From positions 181,508,088-181,572,087 of the forward strand of contig OW386285.2 in assembly GCA_936432065.2 (NCBI GenBank): DNA of 64,000 nucleotides, given 5' to 3'. Under the pieces are notes generated by a model. That model saw nothing but the letters and a program-made list of their open reading frames with translations, was not told the origin of the DNA and did no database searches. The position numbers and the translations under genes are program-made. Positions within the stretch are counted from its first letter, which is position 1. Every line of letters begins with the position of its first letter. Origin of the DNA: Rutpela maculata (taxonomy: Eukaryota > Arthropoda > Insecta > Coleoptera > Cerambycidae). Below are positions 26,405-40,368 of the stretch, piece by piece.

Positions 26405-27795
26405 CACAGAAAAAAAAGTGGTCTGTCCGACGGACGAGACCAGTGTATCCGTATGTATTTGGACCCGCTGAAACCGAATCCGAAGTCAGAATTGTGAAAT
26501 TGGCCCCTTATCCCCAAGAATCACCCCCCTAAAAAATGGTCTGTCCGGCGGACCATACCAGTGTATCCTTACCAAATCCATAAGGATACACTGGTATGGT
26601 CCGGCGAGTAGATCATTTTGTGGGGGGGAGGTGTTTTTTGGTGGTTAGGTGTGAGAACGAGCCAATCTGACAATTCTCACTTCGAATTCGGTTTCAGCGG
26701 GTCCAAATATATAAGAATACACTAGTACGGTCTGCTGGACAGGCCACTTTTTTTGTTTTGGGGGTGTTATTTGAGGTGTGAAATACGAGTAAATTTGACA
26801 ATTTCGACTTCGAATTCGGATTCAGCAGGACAAATTACATAAAGATCCACTGGTATAGTCCGCCGGACAGACCACTTTGTTTTTGTTTTGGGGGTTTTTG
26901 GGGTTGGGGATGAAAAACGAGCCAATCTGACAATTCTGACTTCGGATTAGATTTTAGAAGGTCCAAATATATAAGAATACACTGGTTTGGTCCGCCGGAC
27001 AGACCATTTTTTTGGGGTGTGTGTATTTCGGGGTTGAAAAAGGAGCTAATCTGTCAATTCTAACTTCGAATCCGGATTCAGCAGGTCAAAATACACAAGG
27101 ATACACTGGTATAGTTTGCCGGACAGACCACTTTGTTTTTGTTTTGGGGGTGTTTTTTGGGGTTGGGGGTGAAAATGAGCCAATCTGACAATTCTGACTT
27201 CGGATTCGGTTTCAGCAGATCCAATTACATAAGAATACACTGGTCTGGTCCGCCGGACGGGCCATTTTTTTGGGATGGCTGTTTTTCGGTGTTAGGGGTG
27301 AAAAACGAGCTAATCTGTCAATTCTAACTTCGAATCCGGATTCAGCAGGTCAAAATACACAAGGATACATTGGGGTAGTTCGCCGGATGACCACTTTGTT
27401 TTTGTTTTGGGGTTGGGGGTGAAAAACGTGCCAATCTGACAATTATGGCTTCGGATTCGGTTTCAGCAGATCCAATTACATAAGAATACTGGTCTGGTCC
27501 GCCGGACAGATCATTTTTTTGGGGGGTGTGTTTTTCGGGTTTTGGGGTGAAAAACGGGCTAATCTGTCAATTCTAATTTCGAATCCGGATTCAGCAGGTC
27601 AAAATACACAAGGATACACTGGTATAGTTTGCCGGACAGACCACTTTGTTTTTGTTTTGGGGGTGTTTTTTGGGGTTGGGGGTGAAAAACGAGCCAATTT
27701 GACAATTCTGACTTCGGATTCGGTTTCAGCGGATCCAAATACATGCGAATAGACTGGTCTACTCCGCCGATCAGACCACTTTTTTTTGAGGGGCT
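26405..27795. repeat. satellite-like tandem array, ~130-bp unit, dimeric
   Basis: About ten forward units are marked by TCCGCCGGACAGACC-type cores at roughly 26598, 26731, 26859, 26991, 27115, 27249, 27379, 27498, 27628 and 27763. Each continues through a G-rich GGGGTTGGGGGTGAAAAACG block and a TTCGGATTCGGTTTCAGC block. Two unit types alternate over much of the array, giving a ~255-260-bp dimer. The first two units (26417-26575) run in the opposite orientation. The ORFs across the array are repetition artefacts. Confidence 0.88.
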
Positions 27796-28930
27796 GTAAA
27801 TTATAATTTTTCCAAATCCAAGTGCGAGTGTTTCAAACAACTACTTACCCCCAGGACTATGTAAACAACAACTATAATAAATACTCGACTACATAAATAG
27901 CAACCGTATTCAATACTTTCGTATATGCTCCGATCTGCTGTAGCCAATCGCCATCGACTACTGACTCACTCCAGCTTCCTGTTATAGCTTTATCACACCG
28001 GTCTCCACAATCCCTCCTTTTCTTTCAACTTCAGTAGTGGAACTTTGCTCCTGGCTCCGCACACCAGTATCCACAATCCCTCTTTTTCTTTCAACTTCAG
28101 TGGTGGAACTTTGCTCTTGGAGGATTGTTCTCTTCCTTATCAAGGCTCTTCTTCTCCGGTGGGGGGTGGTCTATGGTGATGGTCTGTTGGTCTTGTGGGA
28201 ATAGAAATGGTTGGTGAACGCTCCGCCGTTTTAGTAAATCACTGGCAGTTCTTTGACACGAGTAGCGTGACGTTTCAAGATTCATTTAACGTTTCATTGT
28301 TTTGACTTCATTTCTGTTTCTCTCAATCACTTCATACTCCTCATTTCTTTACGTATTTTGATAGTACTACCATTCCACTAAAATTGTGTCGATGATGACT
28401 TGTGCCACATCAGCAAAACTGAATACTAAATTATTGTTAGAAATCTATGTTTGATTTCAAGTGAATTTTCAAAAGCATGTGATATCAATACATCCATGAT
28501 CCATGAAGCAACATCGCTAACGACCACTCCATTATCAGAAAGTGGTTCCTAATCTCGACCTCCTCTAACCATTCAATCCAGGTGCCATTTCTCTCTTAGT
28601 TTGGCTGAATAGAATAGAATAGAATAAAACAAGCTTCGCCTATGTTAAAAAGCCTAGAAAAGTATGCAGGAGTAGACAGCTGGAAGAAACTTCTTGCAAT
28701 ACATTAAAATACTACTCACTATTAAAGTAAACAAAAAAACAGAGGCCATTCTTAAAACAAAATAATATAAAGTGTTAATCCATTAATTTTACAACTTAGA
28801 GTACTCAATAATAAAGTATATCTGTGTGTATATCAAAAATTTAGTTGATAAATAAAAGTGAAATCCTGAAACTGTCTGTCATATTTGAGAGAAAAGTATT
28901 ATTCTATTGAATGGATATAGTAATTTTTTT
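27796..28930. other. non-coding region with a 63-bp tandem duplication
   Basis: Two adjacent ~63-bp copies (about 27996-28120) share CACAATCCCTCYTTTTCTTT and CAACTTCAGTRGTGGAACTT. A (GAATA)n stretch at about 28608-28630 may be the end of an inverted non-LTR remnant. No gene is recognised. Confidence 0.45.
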
Positions 28931-28934
28931 CTTA

Positions 28935-29060
28935 AATAAATTTGTTGTTTATTTGTTTTAATTTATATGACAAAATAATAAACAAAATAATAATTTATAT
29001 ATACATATATATATATATATATGTTTTAATTCATATGACAAAATAATAAACAAAATAATA

Positions 29061-29125
<65 letters not shown>

Positions 29126-29185
29126 AATTATTATTTTGTTTATTATTTTGTCATATAAATTAAAACAAATAAACAAAAATTGGAT
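28935..29185. repeat. palindromic AT-rich repeat around a (TA)n tract
   Basis: The arm TTGTTTATTTGTTTTAATTT...GACAAAATAATAAACAAAATAA (about 28943-28999) is repeated partially at 29021-29063 and in inverse orientation at about 29120-29180. A (TA)n run separates the two orientations. This is probably a foldback MITE expanded by its microsatellite. Confidence 0.65.
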
Positions 29186-29279
29186 AAAACATATATGGTC
29201 ATTTTGTTTGGAAATGACCTCTTCTATCATCCACCTTCGTTTTATCCATGACTTATGGGACACCCTGTATATATATATA

Positions 29280-29639
29280 TGTTATATAATATTTGGTACA
29301 CTATATAAAAACTTGTACGTGACTTTTATAGCTTTTAAACTATCTCAGCATATCATATTTCAACTACGTGTTGATAACGAATTCCCTCATATTATTTATC
29401 GCTGATATGTAATATCATATTTCCTTTGGCTTGTCTTGGGAAACAATACTAATGCTGACTAAGTACAGCCAACCGAGGATATAAATTAGATAGATAACCT
29501 TTTGTAGTCAGTTCTTATACTCATGTTAGATTAAACAGTTCATTTTATAACTACATTTTTATTTCAAAGAGTCAACGTTGACTCTCGTTAATTTAATAAA
29601 TCTTTTTAAAAAGTCGCTAATGTAAATCGTGATCTAACA
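29280..29639 (+). repeat. errantivirus 5' LTR
   Basis: Starts TGTTATATAATATTTGG and ends GTGATCTAACA, so TGTTA/TAACA form the terminal inverted dinucleotide ends. It matches 37802-38165. Confidence 0.92.
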
Positions 29640-29658
29640 ATTGGCGCAGTCGGTAGGA
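29640..29658 (+). promoter_or_regulatory. primer-binding site
   Basis: ATTGGCGCAGTCGGTAGGA follows the LTR immediately. This type is common in insect errantiviruses and is primed by a host tRNA. Confidence 0.8.
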
Positions 29659-30198
29659 TACCGTGAACATCGCTAGAACAAGAAGCCTAACCGGTAGTGA
29701 CCCACAAGAAAAAGGACAACATCTCCACGAGGTGCCTAACTAGTGCAAAGTTATCTATCGGAACAAGGAGACCTTCCTCACTGGTGGTGGCGGATCCTAA
29801 TCCCTTACTGGAAGAACCTACACTAAATGAAGATTTTACTATTGTAAGTACTTTAAAGAATCATCTCGCAATTTTTCTCTTATTATTTTTATTATCATAC
29901 GTAGTGTATTATACTGCTAATATACAGAAAAACTATTTCTATTATCCAACCCCCATTTATATTTATTTTTATTATTACAAACGAACTAATACTTAGACGT
30001 TAAGCACAAACGATTAATCTACAGCATTATACTGCTAATGCTCAACTAAAATCGTAAGAATTAATTTAAAAATACTGTACATTATACTGTTAATGCAACA
30101 TTCGTACCACTAAAAACCCAATCGATCTACCAAAAGTACAACATTTTTAATTCTAATCAATTCGTTTTACCTCCTTAATTTACTAAATATCGAGCAAC
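29659..30198 (+). other. errantivirus 5' leader
   Basis: Untranslated leader between primer-binding site and gag. A short open frame at 29697-29996 shows no recognisable domain. A donor site for the spliced env RNA is expected here; CTATTGTAAGTAC near 29839 is a candidate. Confidence 0.4.
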
Positions 30199-31689
30199 AT
30201 GCCCGACGAGCTAACACAAGGTACAGCACAAGGTGCAGCACCAGGTCCAGCACCAGCACCAGCACCAGCACCAGCACCAGCACCAGCACCAGCACCAGCA
30301 CCAGCACCAGCACCAGCACCAGCACCAGCACCAGCACCAGCACCAGCACCAGCACCGGTTCTTGAACCATATAAATTAAGTGAAATTTTCTCCATTGTGC
30401 CCGAATACGATGGCAACTCTTTATTTTTACAAACTTTCTTATATGCTTGTAGTCAGGCCTATTGCATGGCCGTAGCAGACCAAAAAACATTGCTCTCGCT
30501 ACATATAAAAAATAAACTAAAAGGCAAAGCTGTCGAGATAATAAACTCAAGAAATCCAACTTCATGGGACGAAACTAAAGCCTTATTAGAATCTCATTTC
30601 GGAAACGCGCGCGATCTAACCTCGCTTATGCAAGATCTGCAACGACTCCATCAACTAAGCAACGAATCACCATTAACTTTTATCTCTAGGCTACAAACTC
30701 ATAACGCGAAAATGCTTTCCGCGGTAAACAAACAAATAGCTATGACAAACGAACAAAAAGATGCGCAAACTCACTTAATTGATACTATGACTCTTAACAC
30801 CTTGTTAGCCGGACTCGAACCCAAATTAGGCCAGAGCTGGAAACTCGGCTACTGTACTCGATGCAACTCTCCGAGTAAAAAGAGAATTACAATTGTCTTA
30901 TTTTGAATCTCAGAAATTCAATAAACTTAATCCGAATAAAAATCCTATTCAAACTCAAGCGAAACGTCCTCCAATTCCTTCTGCAAAAGAAACGGACATG
31001 CAATTAACGAATGCCGCACAAGGCAAAACCAACAATTTTCATCTCCTAGTTTCATTCCAAACGCTTATACCAGTCAAGCGCAAATTTCAAGACCGAATTT
31101 CCAAAATTTTTCCAGCCAAAATAATCAAAGGCAATTTTCTCCACAGAATTTCCAACAAGCAAATAATCCACAACAAAATAGACCTTCGGTAATAAGACCA
31201 AATCCCAACTTCCAACAAAGATTCCCGAATCAACAACAAAACCCAAATATCAATCGTCAAAACCCACAAAGAACGCATCACGTTAACTTTGATAATTACT
31301 ATGATCCTCTAAACTATGAACATACTAATTATTATAATGAACCCGATAATTTCGATAATCAGCAATTATATGATTTCCAAAATTACCAAACTGATTTTAA
31401 CGACCAATATTTGCCACAAGAGAATTACACTGGTAATTCTCAAAACTCACAGACAAACCACACCGATAATTGGCAAAATGAATACGAGAATTATACTACT
31501 AATTCTCAAACGCCACCAGAAGATTATAATATCAATTTTCAGGATTTTTGTTCAGGTCCGGAGTATCCCGCGGATACTCCAACACAGGAACCAGACCAAT
31601 TCGAACAAATATCGAATCAAATTCAAGCTATGAACCTAAACGACAATTTCAACCCGTTCCCGAACTTCCCGGAACAAGGGTTCATGTAG
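30199..31689 (+). pseudogene. gag: errantivirus gag with Ala-Pro repeat and two compensating frameshifts
   Basis: ATG at 30199 opens a frame whose residues ~18-53 are an Ala-Pro repeat (CCAGCA hexanucleotide tract). The capsid-type region follows (LEPYKLSEIFSIVPEYDGN, LLSLHIKNKLKGKAVEIINS, WDETKALLESHFG, DLQRLHQLSNESPLTFISRL). The frame shifts near 30850, is readable one frame over to about 31040, and then returns to the first frame for a Gln/Asn-rich C-terminus that ends at 31689 (NFPEQGFM). No CCHC knuckle is seen, as is usual for errantivirus Gag. The protein would form the particle core. Frame breaks make it non-functional unless corrected. Confidence 0.85.
30250..30356 (+). repeat. CCAGCA hexanucleotide microsatellite inside gag
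   Basis: About 17-18 tandem CCAGCA units encode Ala-Pro in the gag frame. On the other strand the same tract reads as Gly-Ala or Val-Leu repeats, which are shadows. Confidence 0.95.
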
Positions 31690-33830
31690 AAACCCTATCA
31701 CACTCATTGTTGACTGTAAATTCAAAAAATTTATACTATATTAAAGACATCACAAACAAATTCAAAATTCTAATCGATATTGGCGCAGGTATCTCTATTT
31801 TTAAACCAAGAGCGGAAAACTACAAACGAAGATTCTCAGAAAATGTAATTATACAAGGTATAACCGATCAGAAATTTACTATTAGTGAATCTGTCCTTAT
31901 ACCCTTCACAGATAACGACCCACATAAGGTTTATATCTACGACCTAGATATCAATTTTGATGGACTGATAGGTGCTGATTTCCTAGAGCACTATCATTGT
32001 ATCGTCGACATACTTTTCAAAGTAACCGACGATTCGTCAAAACCCTAATGCAACAAAATCCAATCAAATCACAACCCTAATCAAAATAAAATCCAAATTG
32101 ACGGACGTACTGAAAAAATTTATAAACTAAAATGTAACCTTAGAAATACGGACGCTATCTTGAAAAAGTCCGGTTACCTAATGCCAAGAGCATTAGGTAA
32201 CCGGATTAGAGTAAACGAAAACGGAGAATTTTTAACGACAATAATCAATGCTAACGTCATTCCGAAGACTGTCAATTTTTCTAATTTAAATTTAGAACCT
32301 TCACAAAAATTTAAGTCAATTTTTAACTTAAACACGCGAAACTCTGACTCACATCCAACGACGGACAGATCCTTTGAAATTAAGAACGAATTGCGCTTGG
32401 ACCATCTAAACGAAGAAGAGGCCGAAATAATAACGCAGCTTTGTTTAGATTTTCAAGATATATTCTATTTAGAAGGAGACAATTTGTCCTTTACCAATGA
32501 AATCAAACACCCTATTGACACCGACAATTCCCGACCGATATTTACGAAATCGTATCGCTATCCCCAGGTCCATAAAGAAGAAGTTAAGTCCCATGTACCG
32601 AAAATGTTAAGTCAAGGTATCATTCAACCCTCAATCTCACCTTGGTCCTCCCTTGCTTGGGTAGTCCCCAAAAAACTGGACGCTTCTGGCAAACAGAAAT
32701 GGCGCATTGTGGTTGACAACGAGGTCACAATCGGTGACAAATATCCTCTGCCCAATATTTCCGATCTCTTAGAGCAACTTGGCAAATGCCAATATTTCAC
32801 AACTCTAGATTTGGATTCTGGTTTTCACCAAATTGAAATTAACCCCGCAGACATTCAAAAGACTGCTTTCACGGTTGAAAACGGTCATTAGGAATTCGTG
32901 CGAATGCCATTTGGACTAAAAAATGCTCCATCGACGTTTCAGAGAGTGATGGACAATATTTTATTAGGCATCCAAAATGAACGGTGTCTCGTCTATATGG
33001 ACGATATCATTATTTACTCTCCTACCATTCATGAACACATTTCTCGGCTAACAGAAGTTTTCAAACGCCTTCGAAAAGGCAACCTCAAAATTCAGCCAGA
33101 CAAATGCAAATTCCTACGCAAAGAAGTCGCTTATCTAGGACACCTCATCACAAAAGGCGGCGTGAAACTAAATCCCACCAAAGTCGACGCCATTCTAAAT
33201 TTTCCATAACCCAAGAACCAAAAAGAAATTAAATCATTTTTAGGACTAGCAGGCTATTATAGAAGATGCATTCCAAACTTTTCCAAAATTCTAAACCCTT
33301 GACAAAACTTCTGCAAAAAAATGTTCCTTTCGACTTTAATAATGATTGCCAAAATTCTTTTGCCGACTTGAAACAAACATTAACTACATCACCAATATTG
33401 ATATACCCAAACTTTGACGAACCTTTCATACTAACCATCGATGCAAGCGCATTTGCCGTCGGTTCTGTGCTCTCTCAAGGACCAATTGGTAAAGATTTAC
33501 CTATTGCTTACGCTTCCCGAGTTTTATGCAACGCCGAAACTAAATACTCCACGATAGAACGTGAACTTCTGGCTATAGTGTAATCAGTAAAGCATTTTAG
33601 GCCGTACCTATTCGATATAAAGTTTAAACTGGTAACCGATCACAGACCACTTACATGGCTATTTTCTATAAAGGACCCAGGTAGTAGATTAGCTCGCTGG
33701 CGCCTTAAACTCGAAGAATATGACTACGAAGTCATATATAAACCCGGAAAAATAAACAAAACGCAGACGCCCTGTCCCGAATCCAAATTAACCACTTTAA
33801 CGATTGTTCCAAATTTCATTCCAAAAGTCT
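31548..33830 (+). pseudogene. pol: errantivirus pol: protease, RT, RNase H (several stops/frameshifts)
   Basis: Pol opens in the -1 frame relative to gag and overlaps it by 140 bp, the normal errantivirus layout. The protease has FKILIDIGAGISIF, where the usual DTG reads DIG. RT is clear: YPQVHKEEVKSHVPKMLSQG, WRIVVDNEVTIGDKYPLP, TTLDLDSGFHQIEI, FGLKNAPSTFQRVMD and the active-site block LVYMDDIIIY (about 32990-33019). Stops occur at 32046, at 32889 (in the segment before EFVRMPFGL) and at 33207. A frameshift follows near 33210-33266. RNase H contains LTIDASAFAVGSVLSQ, TKYSTIERELLAIV (stop at 33581) and VTDHRPLTWLF. The gene is dead but recent, since every domain is legible. Confidence 0.9.
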
Positions 33831-33942
33831 AGCCGCGAACGGAGATGATGAATCGAATGATGAATCTGATGACGAAACCCGAGACGATAACACTAGATTT
33901 ACCGATGACCAAATTGCCCAAGAATTCGAAACCTTTTGCAAT

Positions 33943-35398
33943 TTGTATAAAACAACATCTTTGATAGATTATTCAAAAATCGAAGCCTCGAACAAACAAC
34001 TATTGTATCGAGAACACAAAAATATTATAACTTTCTTTCAACAAAATAGTTTACAAGACTTCCATCATAAAATTATCGAAGACATATTTGAAGAAAAACC
34101 AGAATTCCATAATGACAAGACAAATATTGTATCGAGCAAGACGGTCAGACATAGGAGATACTTTATCATCCCGTTACCATTTGATATTGAATCCGTAATT
34201 GAACACTTATTTTTGGTATTATTTAAAAACCAAGACGTCTTGGATCTTTCTAAGACGTACTTTGTCGAAAATAATTTAGACCTCCCTATACTTGAAATGC
34301 TGTCATTCATTTTCGCGGAAAAAGACCTAAAATTAATAATTTGTCAAGATATTGTCAAAACCCCTGATGAGGACCAAATTCCGATAATTCTAGATCAACA
34401 CCATAGCGGTAAAAATAACCTACACCGCGGAATAAATGAAACGATTCGACGAATTAGAGAAAAATACACTTGGCAAGGTTTAACTAAAGATGTAGAAAAC
34501 TTTGTAAAAAATTGTGAAACTTGTCAAAAAAGTAAAGTCTGTCGAAAAAATTTAAGCAGTCCGTTAGTAATAACCGAAACACCAAAGACACCATTTGAAA
34601 GAATTAACATTGACCTATTCGAGTTCCCCACACGCAACTAAGCTTTAACGATACGCGAGGAATTAATCAAATTTACACAAGCTTACGCAGTCCCTGATAA
34701 ATCCGCTAAATCTGTAGTAAATACCTTATTACTATATTTCCAACACTATGGTACTCCTCTGAGAATACATTGCGACTATGGAGGAGAATTGACAACCGAT
34801 TATTACGAGATTTATGTATTTTATACGATATAAAATTAACCTTTTCAAGCGTAGGACACCCGCAATCGAATGGCTCAATTGAACGATTCCACGCAACGTT
34901 AGCAGAAATGATAAGAGTTAACCAAACAGAAAACCCGAACGAACACCCGTTCACTATTTTACCTTACGCTGTAATTTGCTACAATAACTTTGTTAACAAA
35001 ACACATGGATTTACACCATATGAACTAGTTTTTGGTCATACATCAGTTCGACCACCAGAAACCTTGAATAACCAAAAGGAATTAATAACGAAATACGTCA
35101 GAGATTTAAACAGTCGTATCTCCCATTATTATAAAATTGCTAGAGACCGAACGGAACTTCAAAAGCAAAAAGCTAAAATTAGATTCGATAAAAACGTCCC
35201 CGAAAATCGTACTAAATATAACGTCGGAGACAAAGTTTACGTAAAAGAATCACAGATTAAAAATAAATTGCAAAGCAAATTTAACGGACCATTCGAAATT
35301 ACCAAAATCTTTGAAAATTCAGCTATCTTACTCAACCCAGAAACTAAACAAACTAGTACAGTCAATTTTAACAGAATGAAACCTTATTTTGTTTTCAG
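33943..35398 (+). pseudogene. errantivirus integrase region of pol (broken)
   Basis: The zinc-binding HHCC module is visible (DQHHSGKNNLHRG...CETCQKSK), followed by the core start FERINIDLFEF (first Asp). A stop at 34639-34641 breaks the frame. The second Asp (HCDYGGEL) is in another frame. The third motif is GHPQSNGSIERFHATLAEM from about 34854. The C-terminal part runs through YELVFGHTSVRPPE, VGDKVYVKESQIKNKLQSKFNGPF and NRMKPYFVF. It would integrate cDNA into TA-rich targets. The reading frame continues directly into env. Confidence 0.88.
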
Positions 35399-37606
35399 GT
35401 TATTCCTGCTGTTCGGATTAGCAACACTAGTGGTTTCCCAATATAAAATCACGCCTATAAACAACACCATAGGAATATACTACCACGAAAAAACTGACGT
35501 AATAGTAACCAACGACAAATGGACATTACTGGTTCACAAGAATATTTCCTCCCTAAAAACAACCTTTGACAGAAACGAAAAAATGTTAGAGCTTATCCTA
35601 AACACCCTGGACGCCGCCGATCAGAAAACGATCACTTTCAGAAGTGAAGTTAAAACAGATCTAAATCTATTAACACAAATATCTAAAACTATAAAATCAA
35701 AATTTGACGAAATCTTTTTGGACACAAAACGATATAAGCGCGGAATAATCAACGGTTTCGGCACAATCTTCAAATCAATAACCAGAAATTTAGATGCCGA
35801 GGACGGTCAATATTATTCTGATTACATCAATAAACTAAATAACGACGAACACCAATTGGAGAATCTAATTAAAAATCAAATTTCAGTTACTACATCCGTT
35901 ATCAAAAACTTCAATTCAACTATCCAAAAACTTCAAATTGACGAAGAAACATTTAACAAAAATATCAAAGAAATCGATCGCACAATTCAATTTATGACAA
36001 GTCACAAGCCATTGAAATCAAATTAATATTCTTACATTATTGCGAACAATTAATGGCAAGTTATTTGTACATCGAAGATAATTTAAATGATGTTCTAAAT
36101 GCAATAACATTTGTACGTCTAAAAAAATCATCCATACGTCAATCATCACTCCAACAGACTTAATTTCATCTTTACAGGAAATTTCACAGAATTTGCATAA
36201 AAATAATCTACCGCTCTCAATAAAGCTATCAAAAGTTGCTCAATACTTAGATATTATGGAACTGCAAGCTTTTCAAACTGATTCAAGTTTAATCTTTGTT
36301 TTAAAACTTACACAGCCTATCAATTGAAGACCTAAGTGGATAAAGGTGTTATGTCGCATTTTTAAAAAAAATTACTTTATGCAATTTTTGAACACCTCTG
36401 ATATAGATTTAACACCCAATAAACGGTGAATTCTGAATTTGTAATATTTTATAGAAACTTTTTAATTATAAAGGCGCCATGTCATACATACAGCCAGTAA
36501 TTTTAGTGGATGTACACAGTTTTGGACAGAAAAATCTAGTTTCATAACAGCATGATATTGTTCTTTAATATTAGTGTAAACAAAAGAACATAACCCAAAA
36601 TTATCTATTTTATGAGGTATTATTCATTTGAATCGAAGACAAAATAAATAAGTTCCAACTCAAAACCGTTTTGTTTAATTTACTCAAAACTTTAAAAGTG
36701 TGACATAACACCTTTATCCACTTAGGTCTTCAATTGTATCCTATCCCCATTTTGGATAATAGAACTGATTTACACCACTTATTATCGGTATCACAAAAAT
36801 TTATCGCGATAGATGATGATTCCTTAATGTTCTTACCCATCCCAGATTTAGATGAGTGCAAACAACTTTACATGGGAACCAAATTATGCTCCAACCTGTT
36901 CGCCTACCCGATAGATAACAATGCCATATGTGAAGCAAGACTCACTATCATGAGCCTACCCCAAAATTGTCAGACCTCATTCATAATCAGTCAAGGATAC
37001 AATGTACAAAAATTCCAAGAAAACACCTGGCTAGTCATGAACGCAGAACCACCACATGTTACCGTTAATTGTCCGAAGAGAAATTCAAAAACAGTCATCA
37101 CAAAAAATTCCTGCTGTTACGCTTTTGTTGGTATTACCAAAATCCAGGCCAGTTCCAACGAAGTGTTAGATGTTAGAGATAATACTCACCCAGTCGAAAT
37201 CCCGTATGATTGCTGCAGTGACCTTCCAGACAAAACTCAACTACCAAATTTAAAACCATTGAAATTAAACAATTTGAATACAGAAGACCTCGAAATTGCG
37301 AAACACAAATTAGACCAGTATTCCAAGGATTTAGACGACCTCATTAACGAACCCTACGTGACAAAACATATCTCGTGGTTCACGTACTTCACTATAACCC
37401 TAGTGATCTCCTTTATCCTCATCTACCTGTTCTGCAAATGCAGAAAAAGAAGCCGAAAGTTAGCCCTTGTTCATGCATCACACGGTTCACCTCCATCTCC
37501 ACCGATGCCAAGAAGAACATACAAAAGTTTCACCAGTATCTTACCTCCAAGGAGAAGACCCAGTATCCAAAGAGAAGAAGAAACCGAAGAAATGGAACTA
37601 ACTTAA
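35399..37606 (+). pseudogene. env: errantivirus env (baculovirus F-like fusion protein), frameshifted and interrupted by a MITE
   Basis: A strong acceptor (TTTTGTTTTCAG, AG at 35397-35398) precedes a signal-peptide-like run (LFLLFGLATLVV) at the start of env, as expected for a spliced env RNA. A furin-type site KRYKR lies at about 35727-35741. It is followed by the F-type fusion-peptide region (GIINGFGTIFKS) and a helical, Asn/Lys-rich region. The frame stops at 36026; further legible segments show frameshifts, then a 416-bp MITE (36321-36736). The ectodomain continues at 36737-37370 with many paired Cys (CEARLTIM, NSCCYAF, YDCCSDLP). One transmembrane helix follows (FTYFTITLVISFILIYLF, about 37378-37432), then a basic cytoplasmic tail ending at 37606. 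Function in other copies would be membrane fusion; this copy is broken. Confidence 0.87.
36321..36736. mobile_element. 416-bp MITE inserted in env
   Basis: Perfect 35-bp terminal inverted repeats start CAATTGAAGACCTAAGTGG on each side. TAT flanks both ends (36318-36320, 36737-36739), a candidate 3-bp duplication. The interior is AT-rich and non-coding. Confidence 0.88.
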
Positions 37607-37801
37607 AGACATCCTACATTGTTACCAATTTTGATTTCATGATTAATATTAATTTATGTTATCTGTACATCTTTAATATTCTTATATACTATTTGCATTT
37701 TTATATTTTACAATTTTATTCTTTTCATTTTACTATTATTTTGCTTTTATATTTTACAAAAGTTGATGTATAATCACCAAATTTTTTAATAAGGGGGAAG
37801 T
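37607..37801 (+). other. errantivirus 3' non-coding region and polypurine tract
   Basis: AT-rich tail after the env stop. AATAAGGGGGAAG at 37788-37800 is the polypurine tract next to the 3' LTR. Confidence 0.8.
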
Positions 37802-39430
<1,629 letters not shown>

Positions 39431-39439
39431 TGTATTTCT

Positions 39440-39830
39440 GTTTCTACAAGTCTTCTTCTTCTTCTGAGGCTTCTGATTCCTCCGTTTCTGATTCTGGTAG
39501 AGTATATATCGCTCCGATTTCTTTGTGAAATTCATTCTTTCCCCTCGCTTTTCTTTCCCAGTATGTTTGGTCCTTTCCCAGTTTGTTCATGATCCTCTCG
39601 ATTGTTGTTTTCCACGTGTTACATGGTCTCCCCATTTTAAGTTTGCTGCTGTTCAGTGTTTTCTTCAGTAGGTGTGTTGGTTCCTTTCTTTATACGTCTC
39701 CCCAGTACTTCATTGCGTACATTTCTATCCTTTTTGTGATTTCCACGTGTAACCTGGTCTCCCTGTTTTTAGTGAAGAATTTAATGTAGAATTTTTCACT
39801 TATCAACGAGCGTAATTTTGACCGGAAAAC
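39440..39830 (-). pseudogene. remnant of a retroelement RT C-terminus
   Basis: On the minus strand the frame holds EMYAMKYWGDV, then GRPCNTWKTTIERIMNKL and KDQTYWERKARGKNEFHKE, ending in an acidic tail (ESETEESEASEEEEDL). The GRPxxTW block with a distal W is typical of the C-terminus of some non-LTR RT proteins. There are stops in between and no RT core. Low-confidence fragment. Confidence 0.35.
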
Positions 39831-40366
39831 CTCATTTGATAATTTACTTAAGAAAAATATTATGTAATCAGATTCACAACACTATATTGTAACACCCACA
39901 GCGTCAAAAAATATGCAATACCACAAAACACACTCCTATTAAACTAGACACCAACAAAAAGTCAGGATCAACAACACTTCTCTGTGATACCTCTCCTCCC
40001 CTCCATTCCCCTCTCCTTTTGATCCGCTCTACCGCACCACACCAAAAACATTGCACCTAGCTCTGGATCATATACAAAACCAATCACCACTCACAAAATC
40101 GTCAATCACACGTCCCGAGGTATGCATCACCTCTCAAACACTCATCCTTCACCTAACTCAAAAACTGTATCCTTCGCACTCTGTATCCAGACCAAGTGAT
40201 GGCACACAAAAAGGAATGTGTTTTCTATGTTTTCTCAAGGCCAAATTCCTGGGCAGGTAAAAAATATGTGATGACTTCCCTTAATTTATATCAATATTTG
40301 CTGATTTATTTACTTATTGTTTTTAATATAATTAAAAATCTTTAGCTGTACTTTCTTCATATTCTA
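39831..40366. other. non-coding DNA
   Basis: The sequence has C/A-rich simple stretches (about 39880-40080). No gene is recognised. Confidence 0.4.
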
Positions 40367-40368
40367 TA

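Noticed and set aside
27046..27840. ORFs of 60-93 aa across the 130-bp satellite
   Set aside because: They repeat the satellite sequence in translation and have no conserved start or domain.
30167..30565. Minus-strand Val-Leu and Gly-Ala repeat ORFs
   Set aside because: Shadows of the CCAGCA tract in gag.
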